64,000 nucleotides of DNA from Streptomyces sp. LUP47B (GTDB lineage: Bacteria > Actinomycetota > Actinomycetes > Streptomycetales > Streptomycetaceae), in contig NZ_MJAH01000010.1 in assembly GCF_001746295.1 (NCBI RefSeq), positions 150,794 to 214,793 of the forward strand. Direction: 5' to 3'. The position numbers and the translations under genes were made by a program. The first letter of the stretch is position 1, and each line of letters starts with the position of its first letter. Positions 42,446 through 50,475 of the stretch are shown in pieces. The notes under the pieces were generated by a model that was not told the origin of the DNA, ran no database searches, and saw only the letters and a list, made by a program, of their open reading frames with translations.

Positions 42446-43573
42446 ATGTCCATGGCAGGGAATCTGCGAAAGGTCACGAGCCTCGGCAGGGTCGGCGGCC
42501 TGCGCAAGGTGGCCCGGCTGGCCCGGCGGCGCCCGCGCGTCGACCTGAGCCACCACGCCCGCTCCCCGCTGGGTACCTCGGTCGTCAACTGCGTGACCTA
42601 CAAGGAGGGAGCCCGTATCCCGGTCGGCGGCGATCTGGTCGACACCGTGGAGCGGGTGCGCGACAGCCGTGACGGTTTCGTCTGGCTCGGCCTGCACGAG
42701 CCGTCGGACCATGAGTTCGAGGGCATCGCGGACCTGTTCGACCTGCATCCGCTGGCCGTCGAGGACGCGGTCGAGGCCCATCAGCGCCCCAAGGTGGAGC
42801 GCTACGGCGAGACGCTGTTCGCCGTGTTCAAGACGGTCTGCTACGTCGAGCACGAGGAGCTCACGGCGACGAGCGAGGTGGTCAACACCGGAGAGATCAT
42901 GGTGTTCGCCGGCGAGGACTTCGTGATCACGGTGCGGCACGGCAGTCATGGATCGCTGGGTCCGCTGCGCGAAGAGCTGGAGTCGGATCCCCAGCAGCTC
43001 GCCAAGGGGCCGGCCGCGGTGCTGCACGCGATCGCGGACCACGTGGTCGACGACTACCTGCACGTCACCGACTCGATGCAGTCGGACATCGACCTGGTCG
43101 AGACGGCGGTCTTCGCGGACAACGGCGCCCGGGTCGACCCGGGCCGCATCTACCAGCTCAAGCGCGAACTCCTGGAGCTGAAGCGGGCGGTGGTCCCGCT
43201 CAGCCGCCCGCTCGAGGAGCTCTCCACGCGGCCGATCCATGTCATCGCCCCGGAGATACAGGCGTACTTCCGCGACGTCTCCGACCATCTGCTGCGCGCC
43301 AAGGAGCAGATCGCCGCGTTCGACGAACTGCTCAACTCGATCCTGCAGGCCCACCTCGCGCAGGTGACGGTCTCGCAGAACGAGGACATGCGGAAGATCA
43401 CGGCCTGGGCCGCGGTGATCGCCGTCCCGACGATGGTGTGCGGTGTGTACGGCATGAACTTCGACCACATGCCGGAGCTGCACTGGACGTTCGGCTACCC
43501 GTTGGTCATGGGCGTGATAGCCGTCGCCTGTGGCGTGCTGTACCGCGGCTTCCGGCGCAACGGCTGGCTGTGA
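42446..43573 (+). CDS. corA: CorA-family magnesium/cobalt transporter
   Basis: Pentameric Mg2+ (Co2+) channel. The ATG at 42446 has GAGGAG upstream; the basic leader (NLRKVTSLGRVGGLRKVARL ARRR) is cytoplasmic. The soluble funnel domain spans about residues 40-300 (FVWLGLHEPSDHEFEGIADL FDLHPLAVEDAVEAHQRPKV). The stalk helix follows, and two transmembrane helices end the protein (ITAWAAVIAVPTMVCGVYGM NF, with the selectivity motif GMN, and GYPLVMGVIAVACGVLYRGF). 375 residues. The 240 bp upstream (42206-42445) contain no recognisable M-box. Monocistronic. Confidence 0.94.
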   Translation: MSMAGNLRKVTSLGRVGGLRKVARLARRRPRVDLSHHARSPLGTSVVNCVTYKEGARIPVGGDLVDTVERVRDSRDGFVWLGLHEPSDHEFEGIADLFDLHPLAVEDAVEAHQRPKVERYGETLFAVFKTVCYVEHEELTATSEVVNTGEIMVFAGEDFVITVRHGSHGSLGPLREELESDPQQLAKGPAAVLHAIADHVVDDYLHVTDSMQSDIDLVETAVFADNGARVDPGRIYQLKRELLELKRAVVPLSRPLEELSTRPIHVIAPEIQAYFRDVSDHLLRAKEQIAAFDELLNSILQAHLAQVTVSQNEDMRKITAWAAVIAVPTMVCGVYGMNFDHMPELHWTFGYPLVMGVIAVACGVLYRGFRRNGWL

Positions 43574-43594
43574 CCGGGCTCGTCCGCGGGACGG

Positions 43595-44026
43595 TCAGTG
43601 GGTGCTGGAGCTGCGTGCGTAGACGCTCTCGGCCCAGCCGGCGATCTGCTCGTCCGTCAGGTGCCGGGCCAGGTCGGCCTCGCTGATCATGCCCACCAGG
43701 CGCTTGTTCTCGATGCCGGGAAGCCTGCGGATCCGGTGCTCCTCCATCTCGTGCAGGACGTCCGAGACGTCGGCGCCCGCGTCGATCCAGCGGGGTGTGC
43801 CCTGGGCCATCTCGCCCGCGGTGACCTTGGCCGGGTCGTGGCCCACGGCCACACAGCCGATGACGATGTCGCGGTCGGTGAGGATGCCGCACAGCCGTTC
43901 GTTCTCGTCACTGATGGGCAGGGCTCCGACGCCGAGTTCACGCATCAGCTGGGCGGCGCGGTCGAGGGTCTCGTGAGCGGGGATCCACTGGGCGCCCCGG
44001 TGCATGATGTCTCCGGCGGTGGTCAT
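43595..44026 (-). CDS. CBS-domain-pair protein
   Basis: A 143-residue soluble protein made of two CBS motifs (about residues 8-60 and 72-125): IMHRGAQWIPAHETLDRAAQ LMRELGVGALPI and GTPRWIDAGADVSDVLHEME EHRIRRLPGI. Such pairs bind adenosine nucleotides and sense energy status. The start ATG 44026 has GGGAGG 6 nt upstream. The last 15 residues (GWAESVYARSSSTH) are extra. It is convergent with corA (21-bp gap). In Streptomyces these small CBS proteins are common and mostly uncharacterised; partner unknown. Confidence 0.9.
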   Translation of the reverse strand: MTTAGDIMHRGAQWIPAHETLDRAAQLMRELGVGALPISDENERLCGILTDRDIVIGCVAVGHDPAKVTAGEMAQGTPRWIDAGADVSDVLHEMEEHRIRRLPGIENKRLVGMISEADLARHLTDEQIAGWAESVYARSSSTH

Positions 44027-44184
44027 GAGTACCTCCCGGTGCCGGACGGCCGGCGCGGCGCGGACGGCACCGCAAGTCCCGGCGCCCTTCATTCTCGCCG
44101 TGCCACCGGGGGCCCGCACCCGGAACCTGTCGGTAGCGGCGGCCGGTCCCGGGCAGCGTCGCCACAGTCCTCGGACGGTCCGGG

Positions 44185-44817
44185 TCAGCCGCTCCACGCC
44201 GGGTGGCGGGGGTCGTCGGCGCGGACCAGGACGTCGGCCGTTCCGGCCGGGTCGGTCTCGTCGGCGTAGCGCTCGTAGGCGGGGAGGGTCCAGTGGTCGG
44301 GCTCGGGAGTACGGCGGCGCAGGGCACCCTCGGAGAGGAGGACGTGGACGGTCAGGTCGAAGGGGAACCAGTGGTGCAGCAGGAGGGGGCCGTGAAGCAA
44401 CAGGACGCCGCCGGGCGGGAGATGGACGTAGGGACTGCGGGTGGCGCGGTCGGTGACCGGGTCCCACAGGTCGGGCAGGACTCGGCCGTCGCCGCCGGGT
44501 TCGAGGGGGCCGAAGACCTCGCGCCAGAGAGCGCCGGTGTCGAACCAGCCGCTGTAGTAGGCCTCCAGGTCGTGGTGGCCGTATTCGAGACGGAGCGAGG
44601 CGGGGCGCAGGAAGCCCTCCATGCCGACGACGAGCGAAGGGCGGCCACGTATGCGGAGAGCCTCGGAGACACGCTCGGCGAGTTCGCCGGGGCGGGCTGC
44701 CGGGGCGCCGTCGAGGGCGACGCGGGGCCAGGGGCTGCCGTCGGCCGGCTTCAGGTCGAGGAGTCGGTCGGCCAGCTGCTCGCCGAGCCGGTCCCAGGTG
44801 ATCGCTTCGAGTCGCAC
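44185..44817 (-). CDS. Uridine kinase-like protein lacking the P-loop lysine
   Basis: A 210-residue protein starting at GTG 44817 (VRLEAITWDRLGEQLADRLL). The layout is that of the small NMP/uridine-kinase group: a glycine loop VALDGAPAARPGELAERVSE, FLRPASLRLEYGHHDLEAYY SGWFD, and GGVLLLHGPLLLHHWFPFD, followed by VLVRADDPRHP. However, the loop has no GKT/GKS lysine-threonine pair, so normal ATP binding is doubtful. It could be a degenerate kinase used as a binding protein, or it may bind the nucleotide differently. It is 158 bp upstream of the CBS gene on the same strand and divergent from the DUF2293 gene. Confidence 0.65.
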   Translation of the reverse strand: MRLEAITWDRLGEQLADRLLDLKPADGSPWPRVALDGAPAARPGELAERVSEALRIRGRPSLVVGMEGFLRPASLRLEYGHHDLEAYYSGWFDTGALWREVFGPLEPGGDGRVLPDLWDPVTDRATRSPYVHLPPGGVLLLHGPLLLHHWFPFDLTVHVLLSEGALRRRTPEPDHWTLPAYERYADETDPAGTADVLVRADDPRHPAWSG

Positions 44818-44949
44818 ACGGCCATGATGCGTCAGCCGGTGTTGGGAAGGCGTCCCGCTCGTCGGTCCCGTGGGCGGCGGGCCGGGGTCGCCACGCCGGT
44901 TGGTCGGGGTCGGTGTCGGTAATGCGCGTGGCTGGGGAATGAACCCCTC

Positions 44950-45663
44950 ATGACAGGCCTCGCGACTCCCCCGACCCCTGGCGGACCTCTTGTCGTCCAG
45001 CCGTTGCGGAGACGGCACTGTGCGGAGTGCCGGGGCGGGCCGTTGCCGATGCTCGTCGTCGAGGGCGGGACGCCGCGGTGTCTCGACTGCGCCGACCTCG
45101 GGCATCTGGTGTTCCTGCCGCGCGGCAACACCGCGCTCACGCGCCGCTCGCGGGAGGAGAGCGCGCTGTCGGCGGTCGTCGTGCGGTTCAACCGGCGCAA
45201 GGGGCGTTACGAACGGCAGGGCGTCCTCGTCGAGGAGGCGGGGCTGGCGCGGGCCGAGGAGCGGTGCCTGGCCGACGCGGAGGCACGGCGGCGGCGCCGG
45301 GTGCGGGACGCGCGCCGGCGGGCGGTGGAGGACGTGCGGTTCGCCGAGGCGTTCGCGGCGGAGATACGGCGGTTGTTTCCGGGGTGTCCTGACGAGCGGG
45401 CTCGGGCCATCGCCTCGCATGCGTCCCTGCGCGGCAGCGGGCGGGTGGGGCGGAGCGCGGCGGGACGAGCCCTGTCGGAGGGCGCGGTGGTGTCGGCGGT
45501 GGGTGCTTCCGTGCGGCATGTGGACACGCCGTATGACGCGCTGCTGATGAGCGGGGTGACGCGGCATGAGGCGCGGGGACGGATCTTGGGGGATGTGGAG
45601 GCGGTGCTCAGGGGGTGGCGGGTGCTGGAGATGGTGAAGGAGGTGACTCAGGCGTCGGGCTGA
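44950..45663 (+). CDS. DUF2293 domain protein
   Basis: A 237-residue protein. The N-terminal third has a zinc-ribbon-like arrangement of cysteines (HCAECRGGPLP...PRCLDCADLGH). The middle is an Arg/Glu-rich helix (RAEERCLADAEARRRRRVRD ARRRAVEDVRF), and the C-terminal part (FPGCPDERARAIASHASLRG SGRVGRS...HVDTPYDALLM) is the DUF2293 domain, with a conserved H...T.YD pattern. The composition suggests nucleic-acid binding. Function unknown; monocistronic. Confidence 0.75.
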   Translation: MTGLATPPTPGGPLVVQPLRRRHCAECRGGPLPMLVVEGGTPRCLDCADLGHLVFLPRGNTALTRRSREESALSAVVVRFNRRKGRYERQGVLVEEAGLARAEERCLADAEARRRRRVRDARRRAVEDVRFAEAFAAEIRRLFPGCPDERARAIASHASLRGSGRVGRSAAGRALSEGAVVSAVGASVRHVDTPYDALLMSGVTRHEARGRILGDVEAVLRGWRVLEMVKEVTQASG

Positions 45664-45854
45664 GGACCCCTGACCGGCCCGCTGGACCCCGGCCCGGAAC
45701 AACCGCGCGCCGGAACTCAGGAGTTCAGGGGGTGGACGTTGGGTTATGCAGGTGCGCGCCATGGCCATGGTTCGGGGGGTGGGGGCGGGATTCACTGGTG
45801 GGGACGGGTGGTGCCGGGCCTGGGGCTCGGCCGGAGGCTGGAGCTGGTGTGGTG

Positions 45855-46334
45855 ATGATCGAGGGACCTTACTTCGGGCTGGTCGTGCTGGGGGTGCTCG
45901 GGACCGGGCTGGTGGCCGGGGTCTTCTGTGCGTTCTCGACCTTTGTGATGAAGGGGCTCGCCGAGTTGCCGCCCGCGCAGGGCGTCGCCGCGATGAACGC
46001 GATCAACGTGACCGCGGTGCGGCCGCCGTTCATGGCCGTGTTCGCGGGCTCCGCGGTGCTGTGCGCGGTGATCGCGGTGGTGACGTTCGTGCTGTGGCCG
46101 GACGAGGGGACGGTCGAGCTGCTGGTGGGCAGCGCGCTGTATCTGTTCGGCTCGTTCGGGCTGACGATGGTGGCGAACGTGCCCCGCAACGACGCCCTGC
46201 TCAAGCTGGACCCGGGTACCCCGGAGGCGGCGGCGTACTGGCCGACGTATGTGCGCGAGTGGACCATGTGGAACCACGTCCGCGCGGTCGCCTCGGGCGC
46301 GGCGGCGCTGGCGTACGTGCTGGCCCTCACATGA
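45855..46334 (+). CDS. DUF1772 (anthrone-oxygenase-like) membrane protein
   Basis: A 159-residue protein with four transmembrane helices (FGLVVLGVLGTGLVAGVFCA F, PPFMAVFAGSAVLCAVIAVV TFVLW, LVGSALYLFGSFGLTMVANV and the last from AVASGAAALAYVLALT). It contains the family's NVPRND motif and the ending WNHVRAVAS. Some DUF1772 members are anthrone oxygenases, but most are uncharacterised. ATG 45855 is preceded directly by an in-frame GTG that could also be used. It is upstream of gltD by 179 bp. Confidence 0.8.
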   Translation: MIEGPYFGLVVLGVLGTGLVAGVFCAFSTFVMKGLAELPPAQGVAAMNAINVTAVRPPFMAVFAGSAVLCAVIAVVTFVLWPDEGTVELLVGSALYLFGSFGLTMVANVPRNDALLKLDPGTPEAAAYWPTYVREWTMWNHVRAVASGAAALAYVLALT

Positions 46335-46513
46335 GCGTCGCCACACCGGCCTCCGAACCCGGAGAAAGCGCTGTCCCAGCGGCTGACAGGCACTCTGCGC
46401 CAGGGGCCGATCAGCCGTATCGTGGCCGAAAGGAGTTCCGCAGGAGTGCCGCCCGATGACGCACGGCCACGGCGGACGCGTCGGCGTCACCAGCGCGAGC
46501 AAGGAAGACGGCC

Positions 46514-48001
46514 ATGGCCGATCCCAAGGGATTCATGACCACACCTCGCCAGGACTGGCCCCGCAGGCCGGTCGAGGAACGGGTCCGGGACTGGGACGAG
46601 GTGTACGTCCCCGGGGCCCTGCTGCCCATCATCAGCAAACAGGCGGACCGGTGCATGGACTGCGGCATCCCGTTCTGCCACGACGCCTGTCCGCTGGGGA
46701 ATCTCATCCCCGAGTGGAACGACCTTGTCTCACGGGACGACTGGCGGCAGGCCGCCGACCGGCTGCACGCGACGAACAACTTCCCCGAGTTCACGGGGAA
46801 GTTGTGTCCGGCACCGTGCGAGGCGGGATGTGTGCTCGCCATCAACCAGCCGGCGGTCACCATCAAGAACGTCGAGGCAGCCGTCGCCGACCGGGCCTGG
46901 GAGCTCGGGTTCACTCCGCCGCGACCACCGGACCGGTTGTCCGGGCGGACCGTCGCGGTGATCGGATCGGGGCCCACCGGGCTCGCCGCGGCACAGCAGT
47001 TGACCCGGGCAGGGCACACGGTCGCCGTCTACGAGAAGGACGACCGGCTCGGCGGGCTCATGCGGTACGGCATCCCCGAGTTCAAGATGGAGAAGCACCA
47101 TCTGGAGCGGCGGATCGAGCAGATGCGGGCCGAGGGGACGAAGTTCCGTACGTCCACGGTGGTCGGGCGCGACGTCGGGGCGGCGGAACTCAGGTCACGG
47201 TACGACGCGGTGGTGATCGCCACGGGGGCCACGGCATGGCGTGAACTGGAGGTGCCGGGACGGGAGTTGGCCGGGGTTCAGCAGGCCATGGAGTATCTGC
47301 CGTTGGCCAACCGGGTGCGCGAGGGGGATCTGGCGGTGTCCCCGATGTCGGCCGCCGGGAAGCATGTCGTGATCGTGGGCGGAGGTGACACGGGGGCCGA
47401 CTGTCTGGGGACCGCGGTGCGTGAAAGGGCCGCGTCCGTGACCCAGTTGGACATCTATGCGCAGCCCGGGGGTGAGCGGGACGAGGACGCGGAGCCGTGG
47501 CCCACGTATCCGAAGATCTACCGGTTGTCGGCGGCGCACGAGGAGGCCCGGGAGCTGGAGACCGCGCCCGCGGCCGACGCGGACGCGCGGTTGTTCGCGG
47601 CGTCCACACTGCGCTTCACCGGGGACGGGGACGGGCATGTGCGGTCGCTGCACCTTGTCGCGGTGGACGCGGCGCGGCGGCCGGTGGCGGGGACGGGGCG
47701 GACGATTCCCGCCGACCTCGTGCTGCTGGCGCTCGGGTTCTCCGGGCCGGATCGGGGGGACGGGCTCGTGGAGCAGTTGGGGCTGGGGATGGAGCCCCGG
47801 GGGACGGTCGCACGGGATGCCGGGTTCGGTACGAATGTGCCGGGGGTGTTCGCTGCGGGCGACGCCGCTCGGGGACAGTCGTTGATCGTGTGGGCGATCG
47901 CCGAGGGGCGGGCGGTCGCGGCGGCGGTCGACCGGTATCTGACGGGGAGTTCACGACTGCCGGCGCCCATCGGACCGTACGACCGGCCGATGACGGTGTA
48001 G
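46514..48001 (+). CDS. gltD: Glutamate synthase small subunit (GltD-like), without adjacent gltB
   Basis: NADPH-binding beta subunit that transfers electrons to the glutamate synthase large subunit. Of its 495 residues, the first 150 carry the [4Fe-4S] cysteines (CMDCGIPFCHDACPLGNLIP and KLCPAPCEAGCVLAIN), then FAD-binding VAVIGSGPTGLAAAQQLTRA, RLGGLMRYGIPEFKMEK and the NADPH site VVIVGGGDTGADCLGTAVRE, ending with GVFAAGDAARGQSLIVWAIA EGR. The ATG has AAGGAAG upstream. No gltB lies on either side, so this is an orphan or second copy that may serve another oxidoreductase. Confidence 0.92.
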   Translation: MADPKGFMTTPRQDWPRRPVEERVRDWDEVYVPGALLPIISKQADRCMDCGIPFCHDACPLGNLIPEWNDLVSRDDWRQAADRLHATNNFPEFTGKLCPAPCEAGCVLAINQPAVTIKNVEAAVADRAWELGFTPPRPPDRLSGRTVAVIGSGPTGLAAAQQLTRAGHTVAVYEKDDRLGGLMRYGIPEFKMEKHHLERRIEQMRAEGTKFRTSTVVGRDVGAAELRSRYDAVVIATGATAWRELEVPGRELAGVQQAMEYLPLANRVREGDLAVSPMSAAGKHVVIVGGGDTGADCLGTAVRERAASVTQLDIYAQPGGERDEDAEPWPTYPKIYRLSAAHEEARELETAPAADADARLFAASTLRFTGDGDGHVRSLHLVAVDAARRPVAGTGRTIPADLVLLALGFSGPDRGDGLVEQLGLGMEPRGTVARDAGFGTNVPGVFAAGDAARGQSLIVWAIAEGRAVAAAVDRYLTGSSRLPAPIGPYDRPMTV

Positions 48002-48123
48002 GGCGGCGGACGGGCCTAGGGGCGCGGCGAGTTCAGCTGTCGGTGGCGGTGCCCGCCACCGACACGGACCAGAAGCCGCAGGACACCACCGCCCCACTCC
48101 CCCACCCAAGCCCGCCCCCTACC

Positions 48124-48603
48124 TCACCCCCGCTCATCCGTCCCCGCCACCTTCGCCGTCGACAGCGCCACCCTGTTCCATGTGTTGATCGTGAGGATCA
48201 GGGACAGCACGTGGGCCAGTTCCTGTTCGTCGAAGCAGGCCGCGGCCTGCGCGTAGACCATGCCGGGGACTCCGCCGTCGGCCACCAGCGTCACCGCCTC
48301 CGTAAGGGCCAGGGCGGCCTGTTCCTTCTCCGTGAAGAAATGGCGGGCCTCTCGCCAGACCGGGACCATGTGGAGGCGGTCCTCCGTCTCGCCGGCCTTG
48401 CGGGCGTCGTTGGTGTGCATGTGGAGGCAGTACGCGCAGCGGTTGAGGTGGGAGGCGCGGATCTGGATCAGTTCGACGAGGGTGGGTTCGAGGCCCTCGC
48501 GGGCGGCCGCGTCGAAACCGATCAGCGCTCGGAACACCTTCGGGGCGGCCTTCGCGAAGTCCAGCCGAGCCGTACCTGTCACGTTCGTGTGCGTCGTCGT
48601 CAT
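48124..48603 (-). CDS. Carboxymuconolactone decarboxylase family (AhpD-like) protein
   Basis: A 159-residue all-helical protein with the redox motif CAYCLHMHTNDARKAG, the CxxC and distal histidine of AhpD-like peroxidases. It starts MTTTHTNVTGTARLDFAKAA. The segment PVWREARHFFTEKEQAALAL TEAVT is typical of the family subset annotated as alkylhydroperoxidase domain proteins. The two cysteines suggest peroxide or thiol chemistry, probably as a trimer. Divergent from the MocR gene with a 46-bp gap, so it may be that regulator's target. Confidence 0.87.
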   Translation of the reverse strand: MTTTHTNVTGTARLDFAKAAPKVFRALIGFDAAAREGLEPTLVELIQIRASHLNRCAYCLHMHTNDARKAGETEDRLHMVPVWREARHFFTEKEQAALALTEAVTLVADGGVPGMVYAQAAACFDEQELAHVLSLILTINTWNRVALSTAKVAGTDERG

Positions 48604-48644
48604 GTGATCAACCTACGGGGCGCAAAGACCGGCTGTAGGGTGCA

Positions 48645-48658
48645 TTTCCATGGTGGAA
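48645..48658. promoter_or_regulatory. Small inverted repeat over the mocR start codon
   Basis: TTCCA-TGG-TGGAA (48646-48658) overlaps the ATG of the MocR-type gene in the 46-bp divergent region. Five-base arms are short; it may be an operator for autoregulation or chance. Confidence 0.3.
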
Positions 48659-50104
48659 TCGTGGGTCAATTACGCGGAGCGGATCGGCTCCGACCTGCAC
48701 CTCGAACTCTCCGGTCCGGGGAGCAAGCGGGCCGCGCTGATCCGGGCGTTGCGGGAGGCCGTACACAGTGGGCGGCTCGCACCCGGCACCCGGCTGCCGC
48801 CCTACCGCTCACTCGCCGCCGACCTCGGCGTCGCCCGCAACACGGTGGCCGACGCCTACGCCGAACTCGTCGCCGAGGGCTGGCTCACCGCCCGCCAGGG
48901 CTCCGGCACTCGCGTCGCCGAACGGTCCCGGCCGCTCCACGCCGCCGTACGCACGAGAAGGCCGGCCACCTACCGCGCGCGTGCCACCCGCCACGACCTC
49001 CGCCAAGGCACCCCCGATGCCTCCGGCTTCCCCCGGAGCGCCTGGCTCGCCTCCTACCGCCGGGCCCTCCACCAGGCCCCCAACGAGGTCTTCGGTCCCG
49101 GTGACCCCGCCGGGCGGCCGGAGCTCAGAGCGGCCCTCGCCGCATACCTCGCACGCGCGCGTGGCGTGCGCACGCAGCCGGACCGGATCGTCATCTGCTC
49201 CGGGTTCGCGCACGCCCTGCGGCTGCTCTTCGGGGGCGGAGGCGGGGGCGGAGGCGGAGGCGGGCAGCCCCTGCGCGGCCCGCTGGCCGTGGAGGCGTAC
49301 GGACTGCCCTTTCACCGGGAGCTGCTCGCGGCCGAGGGCGTACGGACCGTGCCGCTGCCCCTGGACGAACACGGCGCGCGCGTGGACCGTTTGACCCGCG
49401 AGCGGGCCGTACTGCTCACGCCCGCGCATCAGTTCCCCACCGGCGGTCCGCTGCACGCCGAGCGCCGGGCGGCGGTGGTCGACTGGGCACGCGCGCGTGG
49501 CGCGGTGGTGCTGGAGGACGACTACGACGGGGAGTTCCGCTACGACCGCAAGCCCGTCGGCGCCCTGCAGAGCCTCGACCCCGAGCGGGTGATCCTGATC
49601 GGCTCGGTCAGCAAGAGCCTGTCGCCCGCGGTGCGGCTGGGATGGATGGTGCTGCCCGAGCGGTACGTCGGTGACGTACTCGCGGCCAAGGGCGAGCGGG
49701 AGGCCTGGGCAAGCGTGCTCGACCAGCTGGCCCTCGCCGACCTCATCGTCTCGGGGTCCTACGACCGTCACGTACGGCAGATGCGGCAGCGCTACCGGCG
49801 CCGCCGGGACCTGCTCGTCGCCGCGCTGGCCGAGCACGCGCCGCACATCGAGGTCACCGGGGTCGCGGCGGGGCTGCACGCGGTGCTGCGGCTGCCGCCG
49901 GGCACCGAGCGATCCGCCGTCAAGGCCGCGATCTGGCAGGGCGTCGCGCTGGACGGACTCGCGGAGTTCCGTCACCCGGACACGGACATGCCGGCCCACG
50001 ACGGTCTGGTCGTGGGGTACGCGACACCTTCCGAGCATGCGTACGCGGCGGCGCTGGAGACACTGTGCGGGGCGCTGCCGCCGGGTGAGACGCAGGCGTC
50101 GTAG
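48650..50104 (+). CDS. MocR-type regulator (GntR HTH fused to PLP-dependent aminotransferase domain)
   Basis: A 484-residue PdxR/MocR protein. Residues about 15-80 are the GntR winged helix (AVHSGRLAPGTRLPPYRSLA ADLGVARNTVADAYAELVAE GWL). Residues 120-480 form the fold-type I aminotransferase domain, with the PLP lysine in LIGSVSKSLSPAVRLGWMV and the phosphate-binding DDYDGEFRYDRKP. Near residue 195 a run of twelve glycines (GGxGG simple repeat in the DNA, 49229-49260) interrupts the domain. The AhpD-like gene is divergent and close, so it may be regulated. PLP level or an amino acid is the usual effector. Confidence 0.9.
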   Translation: MVESWVNYAERIGSDLHLELSGPGSKRAALIRALREAVHSGRLAPGTRLPPYRSLAADLGVARNTVADAYAELVAEGWLTARQGSGTRVAERSRPLHAAVRTRRPATYRARATRHDLRQGTPDASGFPRSAWLASYRRALHQAPNEVFGPGDPAGRPELRAALAAYLARARGVRTQPDRIVICSGFAHALRLLFGGGGGGGGGGGQPLRGPLAVEAYGLPFHRELLAAEGVRTVPLPLDEHGARVDRLTRERAVLLTPAHQFPTGGPLHAERRAAVVDWARARGAVVLEDDYDGEFRYDRKPVGALQSLDPERVILIGSVSKSLSPAVRLGWMVLPERYVGDVLAAKGEREAWASVLDQLALADLIVSGSYDRHVRQMRQRYRRRRDLLVAALAEHAPHIEVTGVAAGLHAVLRLPPGTERSAVKAAIWQGVALDGLAEFRHPDTDMPAHDGLVVGYATPSEHAYAAALETLCGALPPGETQAS

Positions 50105-50125
50105 GAGACAACGGCGTCCACTGAT

Positions 50126-50167
50126 CCCCCGGGCCCTGCCCCGGGGGTGGGCCGGCAGCGGCCCACC
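50126..50167. terminator. Double hairpin between mocR and the DUF397 gene
   Basis: Two adjacent GC hairpins, CCCCCGG/CCGGGGG (50126-50132, 50141-50147) and GGTGGGCC/GGCCCACC (50146-50153, 50160-50167), share two bases between convergent genes. Likely bidirectional terminator. Confidence 0.75.
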
Positions 50168-50220
50168 CCCCTTGGTCGATCTCAATCATTCAGCGATTAC
50201 TCATCAAGGGAGCACTGAGT

Positions 50221-50475
50221 TCAGGAGAGCAGGAAGTCGGCCACCCCCGCCTTGGCGCCCTCGATGAACGCGGTCATCTCGTCGGTGGTGTAGATCAGCG
50301 CCGGTCCGTCCGGGTCGGTGGACTGACGGACGGCGATCCGGCCGTCGGCGAGCTTCATCGCCTCCAGGCAGTTGCCGCCGTTGCCGCCGCTCCACGGCTT
50401 GTGCCAGCCTTCGCTCCCCAGCTCCCGGGCGGGCATGCCGTTGTAGACGGACAGGCGCGGCTTGATGCGATTCAT
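50221..50475 (-). CDS. DUF397 domain protein
   Basis: An 84-residue DUF397 protein (SGGNGGNCLEAMKLADGRIA VRQSTDPDGP ALIYTTDEMTAFIEGAKAG), beginning MNRIKPRLSVYNGMPARELG. Such small proteins always accompany XRE regulators of the WhiJ type in Streptomyces and probably act as their partner or antagonist. The start ATG at 50475 immediately follows the TGA of the upstream regulator gene (stop and start abut), so translation is coupled. Confidence 0.92.
   Translation of the reverse strand: MNRIKPRLSVYNGMPARELGSEGWHKPWSGGNGGNCLEAMKLADGRIAVRQSTDPDGPALIYTTDEMTAFIEGAKAGVADFLLS

Noticed and set aside
45000..46500. Alternative plus and minus frames around the DUF2293 and DUF1772 genes (for example 45746-46459)
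   Set aside because: They overlap better-supported genes in another frame and lack family signatures or ribosome sites.
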